Source of the DNA: Cyanobacteria bacterium TMED177
Lineage (GTDB): Bacteria; Cyanobacteriota; Cyanobacteriia; PCC-6307; Cyanobiaceae
Length of the DNA stretch: 19,010 bases
Assembly (NCBI GenBank): GCA_002170825.1
Contig: NHIA01000045.1
Span: 1-19,010 of the forward strand
Direction of reading: 5' to 3'
The position numbers and the translations under genes are program-made. A model generated the notes under the pieces. That model was not told the DNA's origin and did not search any database. It worked only from the letters and a program-made list of their open reading frames with translations. Below, piece after piece: positions 8,649 to 16,425 of this stretch; position 1 is the stretch's first letter, and each line of letters begins with the position of its first letter.

Positions 8649-8666
8649 AGGCCACAGGAATGGCCT
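8649..8666 (+). terminator. Hairpin downstream of tRNA-Val, possible weak terminator
   Basis: AGGCCA (8649-8654) pairs perfectly with TGGCCT (8661-8666) over a 6-nt loop, followed by TATCTT and not by a clean T-run. It could end the tRNA transcript or be a leader structure of the next gene. The ATG at 8660, an alternative start for the RodZ-like gene, lies inside this hairpin, which argues against that start. Confidence 0.35.
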
Positions 8667-8698
8667 TATCTTCCGACTGTTTTGAAACGCGCCTCTCG

Positions 8699-9196
8699 AT
8701 GAGCGGCAGCAGCCAACAACACGACGAAAAAACAGGGCTCGAAACGGTTGGCCAAGCCATTCGTCTCGGTCGGGAAGCACGATCGATCACGCGGGACGAC
8801 CTGGCCAATCGGCTGCACATGGGCTGTGAACAGCTGGAGGCCCTGGAGAACGGCGAACTGCAACGCCTGCCTGAGCCTGTGTTCGTCAAGGCGATGGTGC
8901 GGCGCCTGGGTGGCCATCTTCGGCTTGATGCCGATGCCCTCGTCGATGCACTGGGGGATCTCAGCCAACCTGCGGCAGGAACCCCTCGGACGCCACCATT
9001 TCGCGGACCATCGGCCAGCTCATCGGGTTTCCTCCAATCCAAGTCCTTCCTGACCGGGATGGGGGTGCTGTTGACCGTTCTGGTGGTGGGGTCAGCCCTG
9101 CTGCTGGTCCAGCGTTCGCCATCACCCATTCCCATGAGCCAGGACGAACCTGCGTCGAAAACGCAGAGCGTTCCTCTGGGGCTTCCTCAGCCCTGA
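8699..9196 (+). CDS. Short RodZ-like helix-turn-helix membrane protein
   Basis: A 165-residue protein with an N-terminal HTH_25-type domain (about residues 15-85) of the kind found in RodZ. The marks are VGQAIRLGREARSITRDDLA, then LHMGCEQLEALENGELQRLPEPVFVKAMVRRL. A linker rich in proline and serine follows, then one transmembrane helix (FLTGMGVLLTVLVVGSALLLV, about 119-139) and a short tail of some 25 residues. RodZ links MreB to the elongation machinery in rods and has a folded periplasmic domain after the helix; that domain is absent here, and the length is about half of enterobacterial RodZ. The ATG at 8699 is preferred to the one at 8660 because the latter is in a hairpin and adds residues outside the domain. 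The 3' end overlaps the convergent ppx by 10 bp. Confidence 0.75.
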   Translation: MSGSSQQHDEKTGLETVGQAIRLGREARSITRDDLANRLHMGCEQLEALENGELQRLPEPVFVKAMVRRLGGHLRLDADALVDALGDLSQPAAGTPRTPPFRGPSASSSGFLQSKSFLTGMGVLLTVLVVGSALLLVQRSPSPIPMSQDEPASKTQSVPLGLPQP

Positions 9197-10818
9197 ACGC
9201 TGACCCTCAGCTTCACTCCAGAGGCTTCGCGCACCACCTCAGCACAACTCTCGAGGCTCCACTGCTCAAGGCTGAGATTCTGGTTCAACCGCTCCGGAAC
9301 CAGCACCAGATGGAGAGCACCGGGAGATGTCTCGATCTGGAGTGATTTCACCACCGGCTCCGGCCGACGGTCCAGGGCTGCCGCCAATCTGAGCATCAGC
9401 GCCATGTCACTGACCAGTCGTCGGTTCTCTCGGGTGACCAGAGCCTGCCAGGAGTCGTGCCGTTTCTTGGGCAGACTGCGGCGGTGATACCGCGCGATGG
9501 CCGCCACCATCAGATGTTCAGCCTCTGAGTAACCGAGCAGTTCGCCGTGACGGATCAGGTACCAGGAGTGCTTGTGATAAGCGCTGAGATTGATGTGCTG
9601 ACCACAGGCGTGCAGCATTGCCGCGGCCCACAGCAACTCCCGGCCCTGTCCATCGTCCTGATGCATCACCCCCCTGGTGCTGTCGTAAAGGGTCAGGGCA
9701 TGGGCAGCGACCCGCTCAGCACGGTGTTGGTTCACGGCAAAGCGCTGCACCTGATGGATGACGGTGCGTTGGCGGATGCTGCTTTGAAAACTGAAGCGAT
9801 CCTCCAGCAACCCATGGCGGAGCATCCAGTCCACGATCAGACCTTCGCGGAGAGCCCGTTCGCTCAGCACAAGCTCATCAACCCCCAGCATCTGCATCGT
9901 CGTCTGCAGGATCAGGGCCCCAGGCACGATGATCTCGGCCCGGCGGTCGTTGATCGGTGAGAGATCCCTCCGCTGATCCGGAGTCATCGTCACCAACTTG
10001 TCGACAACACGATCGAGCCTCTGGCGCGACACCCTGTAACCGTGCAGCTTCAGCGGAGGGCGATCGTCCTCACTGGCAGCGAGTGCCCCGATGGCCATCG
10101 CGGTGCCACTGGTGGCGACCAGCACTGGGATCTCCCCAGGCTTGATCCGTCGGTGCACCTTGTCGACGGCGGGTTCCAGAGACCCCTGGATGAAGGCCTG
10201 AAGAAAGGAGCGGCGCTGCGGTGGGATGGGGTCGTCCTTGACGAAATCCCGTTGCAGCCGCACCGCACCCACCCGTGTGCTGGTGAGCGCCCTGGCATCG
10301 CGACCGTCCGCCAGGATCAACTCCGTGGATCCACCGCCGATGTCCAGCAGGAGATGCGGACGATCACCAAAGGACATCCCGGACAGCACACCCAGGTAAA
10401 TCAGCCGCGCCTCCTCCGGACCGCTGACCAGATCAACCTCCAGTCCCAGGCCATCCTGAATTTTCTGAAGGAAATCCCGGCCGTTCGGAGCCTCTCGTAC
10501 CGCACTGGTGGCGGCGGTGACGATCTGTTCAACCTGATGGCTGTTCGCCAGGTCACGGAACCGGCGCAGTGTGTCGTAGCTGCGCTGCATCGCCGCAGCG
10601 GTGAGTTCACCCGTTTCCGGGTCGCGTTCCCCCAGGCGGGTGGTGGATTTCTCCGCCTGTTCGATGCTGAAGGTGCGCAGCGTGGTGTCCACCGACGCCA
10701 CCAGCAGGTGGGTCGAGTTGGTACCGATGTCGATGGCAGCGACACGACGCGTCCGCCCCGAGCTCAGGATGATCTGAGGATCCGTCTGCGACTGGGGTTC
10801 GGAGACAGCGTCCAGCAT
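9187..10818 (-). CDS. ppx: Exopolyphosphatase, Ppx/GppA family
   Basis: Ppx removes terminal phosphate from inorganic polyphosphate; GppA relatives also hydrolyse pppGpp. The N-terminal actin-like ATPase fold shows VAAIDIGTNSTHLLV (26-40), AATSAVREAPNG (102-113), the catalytic-type SGPEEARLIYLGV (132-144), and LLDIGGGSTEL (157-167). The C-terminal half is the HD-like Ppx helical domain, with WAAMLHACGQHI and later H-S-Y motifs, reaching 543 residues, a full-length Ppx. The chosen ATG (10816-10818) has AGGA five bases upstream; an ATG at 10855-10857 would add 13 residues (MNGRVDRLPARTA) without a ribosome binding site. It is divergent from the ubiA-type gene and overlaps the RodZ-like gene tail-to-tail. 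The sequence alone does not decide between Ppx and GppA activity. Confidence 0.92.
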   Translation of the reverse strand: MLDAVSEPQSQTDPQIILSSGRTRRVAAIDIGTNSTHLLVASVDTTLRTFSIEQAEKSTTRLGERDPETGELTAAAMQRSYDTLRRFRDLANSHQVEQIVTAATSAVREAPNGRDFLQKIQDGLGLEVDLVSGPEEARLIYLGVLSGMSFGDRPHLLLDIGGGSTELILADGRDARALTSTRVGAVRLQRDFVKDDPIPPQRRSFLQAFIQGSLEPAVDKVHRRIKPGEIPVLVATSGTAMAIGALAASEDDRPPLKLHGYRVSRQRLDRVVDKLVTMTPDQRRDLSPINDRRAEIIVPGALILQTTMQMLGVDELVLSERALREGLIVDWMLRHGLLEDRFSFQSSIRQRTVIHQVQRFAVNQHRAERVAAHALTLYDSTRGVMHQDDGQGRELLWAAAMLHACGQHINLSAYHKHSWYLIRHGELLGYSEAEHLMVAAIARYHRRSLPKKRHDSWQALVTRENRRLVSDMALMLRLAAALDRRPEPVVKSLQIETSPGALHLVLVPERLNQNLSLEQWSLESCAEVVREASGVKLRVSVQG

Positions 10819-10906
10819 CGCGGTCCTGGCCGGAAGTCGATCCACTCTGCCATTCATGTTCGATCACGCCAGACGCTGACTAGGGTTCTTCAAATCTCAG
10901 CGCACT

Positions 10907-11800
10907 GTGACCAGCTTTCATCAACGCCTCGGTCCATGGCTTGAGCTGCTGCGTTGGAACAAGCCGACCGGGCGTCTGATCCTGCTGATCCCCGCAGGCT
11001 GGAGCCTCTGGCTGTCTCCATCAGCGCCGCCGTCCATGACGTTGCTGCTGCAGATCGTGATCGGGGGGCTGGCGGTGAGCGGTGCAGGCTGCGTGGCCAA
11101 TGACCTGTGGGACCGTCGGTTTGATAGCCAGGTGGAACGCACCAAATCCCGTCCCCTGGCGCGGGGGGCCATCGGGATCGGTGCCGCCCTCACCCTGCTG
11201 CTGCTGATGCTCGTTCTGAGTCTGGCGGTGGTGCTCAGCCTCGATGCAGGCAGCCTTCAACTCTGCTTGCAGCTAGCGGTGCTGGCCCTGCCGCCGATCC
11301 TGCTCTACCCATCCGCCAAGCGCTGGTTTGCCTACCCCCAGGCGATCCTGGCCATCTGCTGGGGGTTTGCCGTGCTGATCCCCTGGGCCGCGGCAGAGCA
11401 ACGCCTCTGGTTGAATCCGAGCCTGATCGGTTGCTGGCTGGCGACGGTTCTGTGGACCTTCGGATTCGACACGGTCTACGCCATGGCAGACCAACGCGAT
11501 GACCGGGCGATCGGACTCAACAGCAGTGCCCTGAGCCTTGGCAAGCATGGGGTCAGCACCGTCCGGGTCTGCTACGGAATCACCGCCATCGCCTTGGCAA
11601 CGGCTGCAGCAAGCGCCGGGGTTGGCCTGCTGTTCTGGCCCTTCTGGCTGGTCGCATCCGTGCTGATGCAACACAGTTGCCAGCCCCTCAACAGCACCAC
11701 CGCGGGCATGGCCCGGTTCGGACTCCACTTCCGCCGCCAGGTTCAGCTGGGAAGCCTTTTGCTCGTTGGTCTCATGGTCAGCCGCAGCCTGCCGGGATGA
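10907..11800 (+). CDS. ubiA: UbiA-family 4-hydroxybenzoate polyprenyltransferase (plastoquinone pathway)
   Basis: UbiA-type membrane enzymes attach a polyprenyl chain to an aromatic ring. In cyanobacteria the 4-hydroxybenzoate enzyme serves plastoquinone-9 synthesis. The 297-residue product is strongly hydrophobic with about eight helices. Both Mg-diphosphate motifs are present: NDLWDRRFD (65-73, NDxxDxxxD), followed by QVERTKSRPLA, and DTVYAMADQRDD (188-199, DxxYxxxDxxDD) followed by RAIGLNSSAL. The N-terminal LLRWNKPTGRLILLIPAGWSLW matches the 4-hydroxybenzoate subfamily and not chlorophyll synthase or homogentisate transferases. The start is a GTG at 10907. The stop overlaps the ATG of the next gene (ATGA at 11797-11800), indicating coupled translation. 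Confidence 0.92.
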   Translation: MTSFHQRLGPWLELLRWNKPTGRLILLIPAGWSLWLSPSAPPSMTLLLQIVIGGLAVSGAGCVANDLWDRRFDSQVERTKSRPLARGAIGIGAALTLLLLMLVLSLAVVLSLDAGSLQLCLQLAVLALPPILLYPSAKRWFAYPQAILAICWGFAVLIPWAAAEQRLWLNPSLIGCWLATVLWTFGFDTVYAMADQRDDRAIGLNSSALSLGKHGVSTVRVCYGITAIALATAAASAGVGLLFWPFWLVASVLMQHSCQPLNSTTAGMARFGLHFRRQVQLGSLLLVGLMVSRSLPG

Positions 11801-12675
11801 TCAACCTGCAACCCGCGATCCCGCTGCGATCCGGCGATGCCGTCGCCACCGTGGCACCGAGCTCAGCACTCAATGACGACCAACGCCTTCTGGAAGGCCT
11901 GTCGATCCTTGAGAGCTGGGGGCTGATTGCCCTGGAGCAATCCGTGGCGGATCGGCGCTGGGGATATCTGGCAGGCCGGGATGGTGAGCGGTTCAGCGAT
12001 CTGACCCAGACCGCGCCTCTGCTGGCCTGTGCACGAGGGGGCTGGGGAGCTGCGCGGTTGCTGGAGCGGCCCGTTCCTTGGAAGCCCGGCTGGCTGCTGG
12101 GGTTCTCCGATGTCACCGCCCTGCTGCTGGCGCGGCTCGCTGCTGGCTTCGCCGGTGGCGTGCACGGACCCCTGCTCACCACCTTGGCGACAGAACCGGA
12201 ATGGAGCCGTGAGCGGCTGCGGCGACTGCTGTTCGGTGAGCCACTGCCCCAGCTGAGCGGGGAACCTCGGGGCCGGGGGAAGGCAACCGGACCGCTGTTG
12301 GTGGCCAATCTCACGGTGGCGAGCCACCTGCTCGGTTCCCCGCTGATGCCGGACCTGCGCGGAGCGATCCTGATCCTCGAGGACGTGAGCGAGGCGCCTT
12401 ATCGCATCGACCGGATGCTGACGCACTGGCGCCTCTGCGGAGCCCTGCAATCGCTCGCCGGCATTGGTTTCGGGCGATTCGAGGCGTGCGACACCCCGGA
12501 CGCCGATCACACAAGCTTCAGCCTGGCCGATGTCCTGCAGGAACGCACGGGGGACCTGGACCTGCCCGTTGTGATGGACCTGCCCGTGGGTCACGTCTGC
12601 GGCAATGCCGCACTGCCCCTGGGCGATCTGGCCTGCCTGGACGGGGATCGCGGGGAGCTCAGTCTTGTGTCCTGA
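11797..12675 (+). CDS. ldcA: LD-carboxypeptidase, peptidase family S66 (LdcA-like)
   Basis: S66 peptidases cleave the L,D bond before the terminal D-alanine of murein tetrapeptides, a step in cell-wall recycling; some relatives self-immunise against microcin C. The 292-residue product has the family triad in order: Ser104 in [10 protein letters not shown] (100-109), Glu195 in [17 protein letters not shown] (192-208) and His266 in PVGHVCGN (263-270). Further family marks are [11 protein letters not shown] (79-89), VHGPL (122-126) and [12 protein letters not shown]. The ATG at 11797 overlaps the UbiA stop; an in-frame longer start at 11677 would lie within ubiA and adds non-conserved residues. 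No signal peptide is seen, fitting a cytoplasmic recycling enzyme. The last 17 bp overlap convergent ispD. Confidence 0.92.
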   Translation: MINLQPAIPLRSGDAVATVAPSSALNDDQRLLEGLSILESWGLIALEQSVADRRWGYLAGRDGERFSDLTQTAPLLACARGGWGAARLLERPVPWKPGWLLGFSDVTALLLARLAAGFAGGVHGPLLTTLATEPEWSRERLRRLLFGEPLPQLSGEPRGRGKATGPLLVANLTVASHLLGSPLMPDLRGAILILEDVSEAPYRIDRMLTHWRLCGALQSLAGIGFGRFEACDTPDADHTSFSLADVLQERTGDLDLPVVMDLPVGHVCGNAALPLGDLACLDGDRGELSLVS

Positions 12676-13339
12676 GGGCCAGGACAGCTTCCGCCACGGT
12701 GAGATCAAACGGCGTCGTGACCTTGATGTTGGCCGGTCCGGCGTCCAACACCTGCACCGGCCAGCCGAGACGCTCATACAGCGACGCGTCATCGGTAACG
12801 CTCCAACCCTTGGCCTGCGCTTCGGCGTGGCCCTGGCGCAGCTGATCCACCTGAAATCCCTGCGGTGTCTGGGCCGCCCACAGTTCCGAACGATCGGGGG
12901 TTGCGGTGATCACGCCCTCGCCGTCCACCCGCTTGATCGTGTCGGTGACCGGCGTTGCCGCGATCAGCGCCCGACCACCCGCCAGAGCATCCGCACAGCG
13001 ATCGAACAGTGCCGGCTCGGCCAGACAGCGCGCACCGTCGTGAATCAGAACCTGCTCGGCATCCGCCGGCAGCCCAGCCAGTCCCCGGAGAACCGACTCC
13101 TGTCTGGTGCTGCCCCCCTGGATCCAATGCACCGGTTTGGAGGCACCCTCCACCAGGGCAAGAATCGCGCTGCGGTCCATTTCCTGACCCACCACACCGA
13201 TCCAGCTGATCCGCTCGGCGGCCAGAGCCGCCTGCAGCGTCCAGGCGATGACAGGCCGGCCAGCCAGAGACAGCAACAGCTTGTTGCGATCTGCGCCCAT
13301 GCGACGACCACTGCCAGCTGCCGCAATCAACAGATGCAC
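12659..13339 (-). CDS. ispD: 2-C-methyl-D-erythritol 4-phosphate cytidylyltransferase (IspD)
   Basis: IspD joins MEP and CTP to CDP-methylerythritol in the MEP pathway, which supplies isoprenoids for carotenoids, the phytyl chain and quinone tails. The 226-residue product has the complete set of family motifs: [13 protein letters not shown] (3-15) with the downstream lysine of [27 protein letters not shown] (Asp-Gly-Ala-Arg), [29 protein letters not shown] and IKVTTPFDL. The start is the GTG at 13337-13339, with a strong AGGAG six bases upstream; the frame remains open further upstream only as a shadow. It is divergent from the GT9-like gene (73 bp between starts) and its tail overlaps ldcA. 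Confidence 0.96.
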   Translation of the reverse strand: MHLLIAAAGSGRRMGADRNKLLLSLAGRPVIAWTLQAALAAERISWIGVVGQEMDRSAILALVEGASKPVHWIQGGSTRQESVLRGLAGLPADAEQVLIHDGARCLAEPALFDRCADALAGGRALIAATPVTDTIKRVDGEGVITATPDRSELWAAQTPQGFQVDQLRQGHAEAQAKGWSVTDDASLYERLGWPVQVLDAGPANIKVTTPFDLTVAEAVLALRTQD

Positions 13340-13412
13340 AAGCGACTCCTGCTCCAGGCAGGCTGAAACGGCCTCCATACAATCAGCTCGCAACGCGCCC
13401 TGCGGCGAGTCG

Positions 13413-14246
13413 ATGCGAGTTCTTGCTCTCAGCCCCGGGCCGATGACCGTGCAGCTGGATCGGCTGCCGGCCCTGGCCAGTCTTTGCGACAGCGTTGGAG
13501 GCAAACTCCAGGTGGCCTGTTCACCGGCCTGTCGCGGCGCATGGGAACTGCTGCCCCAGCTCGAAAAAATCATCCCCTTCGACTTTGAGGCCGGCCCCTC
13601 CCTGGCGGACTGGACCAATCTCTTGGGCTGCGTGCGGGAACCGGACTTCCAGGTCTGCCTCAATTTCGTCGAAGGGCAGCAGGTCAATCTGATGCTGTCG
13701 ATGAGCCATATCCCAACGCGGCTTGCGACAAGCGGGTTTTCCAGCACCGAACGCGTCTCCCCCACCGACGGCTGGCCCGCCCAACGTCTGGAGGCTTACC
13801 TGCAACCCCTGGGAGTTGCGCTGGATGCCGATGGCTTCCGCCTTTCACTGAGCAGCACCGATCTCGATGCGGCCCGCTCGGAACTCCCTCCCGGCGACGG
13901 TCCTCTGTTGTTGCTGGCTCCGAACGGCAGCCAGGACGACTGGCCGGACGAGCGCTGGACGGCCCTGCCTGATGCCATCGCCAGCCGCCTGAACGGCCTG
14001 CGATCCAGCCGGCTCAGCCCGGGGCTCTCCGTGCGCCGTCGCGCTGCGGCGGTGGCCAGTTCCGACGTGGTGCTCAGCAGCTGCCCTGTGACGCAGCAGC
14101 TGGCTGTCTATGCCGGCACACCGCTGGTGGCCATGGGCGCCACTGCGGATGTGTTGCCCAGTCGAGATGATCTGCGCTGCATCGGCACAGCCGGAGAGCT
14201 CCACCGACTGAGCGAAGAGGAGGTGTTGCGTGCTCTGGGCTTCTGA
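13413..14246 (+). CDS. Putative glycosyltransferase family 9-like protein (heptosyltransferase-like)
   Basis: A 277-residue soluble protein resembling GT9/ADP-heptose:LPS heptosyltransferases. Supporting features are the N-terminal strand-loop-helix [10 protein letters not shown]...[13 protein letters not shown], a second strand [26 protein letters not shown], and a central [18 protein letters not shown] that resembles the family's nucleotide-sugar-site glycine/asparagine stretch. The C-terminal [26 protein letters not shown] corresponds to the typical D-x-H-LA-AlGTP segment, but with the usual histidine missing. It is shorter than typical GT9 enzymes (about 340), so it may be diverged or inactive. 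The ATG at 13413 gives the sensible N-terminus. It lies upstream of the K+ channel gene with a 9-bp gap. The fold assignment is moderate; substrate and activity are unknown. Confidence 0.55.
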   Translation: MRVLALSPGPMTVQLDRLPALASLCDSVGGKLQVACSPACRGAWELLPQLEKIIPFDFEAGPSLADWTNLLGCVREPDFQVCLNFVEGQQVNLMLSMSHIPTRLATSGFSSTERVSPTDGWPAQRLEAYLQPLGVALDADGFRLSLSSTDLDAARSELPPGDGPLLLLAPNGSQDDWPDERWTALPDAIASRLNGLRSSRLSPGLSVRRRAAAVASSDVVLSSCPVTQQLAVYAGTPLVAMGATADVLPSRDDLRCIGTAGELHRLSEEEVLRALGF

Positions 14247-14255
14247 TCGCCATTG

Positions 14256-15314
14256 ATGGCACAAGGCTCCCGCCGACGGACGAGCCGCCGCCAGCTGCGA
14301 CTGCTGGCAGCCCCCTGGCGTGGCCCCTTGAGCGCACTGGCGGCGGTGATCGTGGCCGGTGCCATGGGGTACCGCCTCACGGAAGGCTGGGACTGGGGAG
14401 ATTGTCTGTGGATGGTGCTGATCACGATCAGCACCATTGGTTACGGCGAAGTGGAGGTCCTCTCACCCGCCGGTCGCCTGGTGACCGTGCTGATCGTGGT
14501 GGGTGGGCTGGTGGTGGTGCAACTGGCGATTCAGCGCGTTCTTGGCCTGAAAGACGCGGGCTATTTCCGCAGACTGCAGGAGTTCCGCATCCATCGCATG
14601 CTGGAAAGCCTTCATGACCATGTGATCCTCTGCGGCTACGGACGCATGGGCAAGGAGATCGCCGCCCAACTCCAACGGGATCAGGTTCCTGTGGTGGTGA
14701 TCGAGACGGACCCGGACCGCAGGGACATTGCAGAAGCCAACGGCCTTCAGGTGCTCCAGGCCGATGCCACCCTCGATGAAACGTTGCTGGATGCGGGACT
14801 TGAACGCTGTCGCAGCCTGGTGGCAGCCCTCACTGGCGATGCATCGAATCTGTATGTGGTGCTGAGCGCCCGTGGACTTCAACCCTCCTGCCGTCTCATC
14901 GCCAGGGCCAACAGCGATGAAGCTGCGGTGAAGCTGCGCCTGGCGGGGGCCACCGCCGTGGTGAGCCCGTATGTGGCGGGAGGACGGGTGATGGCCGCCT
15001 CTGCGCTCCGCCCCCTGGCCCTCAATTTCATGGAGCTGCTGGCGGGGTCGGATTACGAGATTGAGGAATTTCAACTGCGCAGCGATCCGGAGCGACTGGG
15101 AATGATTCGGGGCAAAACCCTGTCGCAACTGGAACTGGGACGACGCAGTGGTGCGCTCGTTCTGGCCATTCGGGATCAGGGACGCATGATTGCAAACCCA
15201 GGCGGGGACAGGCGTCTCGGGCCTGGACAACTGCTGATCGTGCTGGGAAGCCGGCAGCAACTGCAGCAGTTTCAGGCCCAACTGGGTGATGCCCTGGAAC
15301 CGATGCCGGTTTAA
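14256..15314 (+). CDS. Two-helix potassium channel with cytoplasmic RCK (TrkA-N/TrkA-C) domain
   Basis: This 352-residue protein resembles MthK-type channels: an N-terminal pore module followed by a regulator-of-K-conductance domain. The pore has helix 1 (about 23-40), a pore helix and selectivity filter TISTIGYGE (57-65), and helix 2 ([18 protein letters not shown], 76-93). The filter ends in Glu where TVGYGD channels have Asp, a known variant in prokaryotic channels. The RCK N-lobe starts [15 protein letters not shown] (122-136; GxGxxG nucleotide fold), with an acidic end to strand 2 in VIETD. The C-lobe (about 277-345) includes IRGKTLSQL and [11 protein letters not shown]. The ATG at 14256 follows an adjacent in-frame TTG. 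It probably shares a transcript with the GT9-like gene; fabG follows 47 bp later. Ligand and ion preference beyond K+ cannot be read. Confidence 0.88.
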   Translation: MAQGSRRRTSRRQLRLLAAPWRGPLSALAAVIVAGAMGYRLTEGWDWGDCLWMVLITISTIGYGEVEVLSPAGRLVTVLIVVGGLVVVQLAIQRVLGLKDAGYFRRLQEFRIHRMLESLHDHVILCGYGRMGKEIAAQLQRDQVPVVVIETDPDRRDIAEANGLQVLQADATLDETLLDAGLERCRSLVAALTGDASNLYVVLSARGLQPSCRLIARANSDEAAVKLRLAGATAVVSPYVAGGRVMAASALRPLALNFMELLAGSDYEIEEFQLRSDPERLGMIRGKTLSQLELGRRSGALVLAIRDQGRMIANPGGDRRLGPGQLLIVLGSRQQLQQFQAQLGDALEPMPV

Positions 15315-15361
15315 GGGGATTCCGGGTGCATCCCTACGATCCATCGATCTCCCCAGCAGCC

Positions 15362-16114
15362 ATGGCCCCCTCCGCATTCCTCGCCGGTCAGACCGCTCTG
15401 GTGACAGGGGGAGGACGAGGCATCGGCAAAGCCATCGCCCTTGCCCTGGGAGAGGCGGGAGCTGAGGTGGTGGTGAACTACTCGAGTTCAGCCGCCGCTG
15501 CCGAAGCGGTCGTCGCAACCATCACGGCTTCGGGAGGCCAGGCCTACGCCCTTCAAGCCAACGTGGCCATGGAAGACGAGGTGGATGGACTGATCAAAAC
15601 CGTGCTGGAACGGAGTGGACGCCTCGATGTGCTGGTGAACAACGCCGGCATCACCCGCGACGGGTTGCTGATGCGGATGAAAACCCCGGACTGGCAATCG
15701 GTGATCGATCTCAACCTCACCGGCGTGTTTTTGTGCAGCCGTGCCGTTGCGCGGCCGATGCTGAAGCAGAAAAGCGGTCGCATCATCAACATCACCTCCG
15801 TGGTGGGCCTGATGGGCAATGCCGGGCAAGCCAACTACGCCGCCGCCAAGGCCGGCGTGATCGGCCTGACCCGCAGCACCGCCAAGGAGCTCGCCAGCAG
15901 GGGCATCACCGTCAATGCCGTCGCACCGGGGTTCATCGCCACGGACATGACCAAGGATCTCGATGCCGACGCAATCCTCAAGGACATTCCCTTGGGGCAA
16001 TTCGGGACACAGGAGCAGGTCGCCGGCGCCGTGCGCTTCCTCGCCGCTGACCCAGCAGCGGCCTACATCACCGGACAAGTGCTGCAGGTGGACGGCGGCA
16101 TGGTGATGGCCTGA
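15362..16114 (+). CDS. fabG: 3-oxoacyl-[acyl-carrier-protein] reductase (FabG)
   Basis: FabG reduces 3-oxoacyl-ACP with NADPH in type II fatty acid synthesis. The 250-residue product is a classical short-chain dehydrogenase: cofactor-binding TGGGRGIG (15-22; most FabG proteins have TGxSRGIG), NNAG (93-96), and the catalytic tetrad Asn119, Ser146, Tyr159 and Lys163 (YAAAK). The FabG-specific features are [11 protein letters not shown] (96-106), the [13 protein letters not shown] segment and the C-terminal [12 protein letters not shown]. The ATG at 15362 gives the standard length; a GTG at 15326 would add 12 residues of no family likeness. The stop is 4 bp from the stop of the convergent small membrane protein gene. 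Confidence 0.95.
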   Translation: MAPSAFLAGQTALVTGGGRGIGKAIALALGEAGAEVVVNYSSSAAAAEAVVATITASGGQAYALQANVAMEDEVDGLIKTVLERSGRLDVLVNNAGITRDGLLMRMKTPDWQSVIDLNLTGVFLCSRAVARPMLKQKSGRIINITSVVGLMGNAGQANYAAAKAGVIGLTRSTAKELASRGITVNAVAPGFIATDMTKDLDADAILKDIPLGQFGTQEQVAGAVRFLAADPAAAYITGQVLQVDGGMVMA

Positions 16115-16118
16115 TCGC

Positions 16119-16295
16119 TCACGAATCCAGAGGCTGCGCCAATTGCTCACGCAGGCGGCGGATCCGCTGCAGCAGGCGCAGCCGCCTGCTTCGGGCCGTG
16201 GCCGTGAGAAAGATCCGCAACGGGACGTAAACCAACGCCATGGTGCCGGCCATTCCAGCCATCAGGACAAAGAACAGCGTGCCGTTTTCACCCAT
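16119..16295 (-). CDS. Small single-helix membrane protein of unknown function
   Basis: A 58-codon reading frame that I do not recognise. It begins MGENGTLFFVLMAGMAGTMA and has one transmembrane helix (about residues 7-30, ending LVYVPLRIFL). A strongly basic, arginine-rich amphipathic segment follows (about 31-52, RSRRLRLLQRIRRLREQL), and the end is short and acidic. The positive-inside rule would put the C-terminus in the cytoplasm. Support for its being real: it fills the only gap between fabG and the groEL upstream region, its stop is 4 bp from the fabG stop in the same tight tail-to-tail style as its neighbours, and the composition makes a coherent membrane protein. No Shine-Dalgarno is evident. 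It may be a conserved picocyanobacterial hypothetical, but that needs a search. Confidence 0.65.
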   Translation of the reverse strand: MGENGTLFFVLMAGMAGTMALVYVPLRIFLTATARSRRLRLLQRIRRLREQLAQPLDS

Positions 16296-16297
16296 GG

Positions 16298-16342
16298 GCG
16301 GACCTTAATGCGATTGACCGCTGTCGACATCCCAAGGTCCGC
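16298..16342. repeat. Perfect 9-bp inverted repeat between the small membrane protein gene and groEL
   Basis: GCGGACCTT (16298-16306) and AAGGTCCGC (16334-16342) are exact reverse complements separated by 27 bp. The first arm lies 2 bp upstream of the small gene's ATG; the second lies 83 bp upstream of the groEL ATG. It could be an operator, or a long-looped stem in either transcript. There is no T-run, so it is not a terminator. It does not match the CIRCE operator of heat-shock genes. Confidence 0.4.
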
Positions 16343-16381
16343 TGCTGATTCGGCTTTCCCCACCGTGCCCCCCTGTTTCTG

Positions 16382-16398
16382 CCCACAACCGCTGTGGG
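16382..16398 (+). promoter_or_regulatory. 6-bp hairpin in the groEL leader
   Basis: CCCACA (16382-16387) pairs with TGTGGG (16393-16398) around ACCGC, ending 27 nt before the groEL ATG. It may be a leader stem affecting translation, or part of an operator. I find no CIRCE repeat (TTAGCACTC-N9-GAGTGCTAA) and no confident sigma70 promoter in the 130-bp gap. Confidence 0.3.
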
Positions 16399-16425
16399 AC
16401 ATTGACGAATGGCGGACTTGTGATC

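Noticed and set aside
8660..8698. ATG at 8660 as start of the RodZ-like gene
   Set aside because: It lies within a perfect hairpin, with its purine-rich stretch directly against the ATG, and adds residues outside the HTH domain.
11863..12792. 309-codon minus-strand frame opposite ldcA
   Set aside because: Shadow of ldcA, which has a complete S66 triad; this frame overlaps two certain genes.
15326..15361. GTG start extending fabG by 12 residues
   Set aside because: The added residues ([11 protein letters not shown]) have no counterpart in FabG and the ATG at 15362 gives the standard 250-residue length.
14463..15518. 351-codon minus-strand frame opposite the K+ channel
   Set aside because: Antisense shadow; His/Gln-rich and without domains, while the + frame has filter and RCK motifs.
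16402..16407. TTGACG as a -35 box for groEL
   Set aside because: It is only 19 bp from the start codon, so no -10 and leader would fit.
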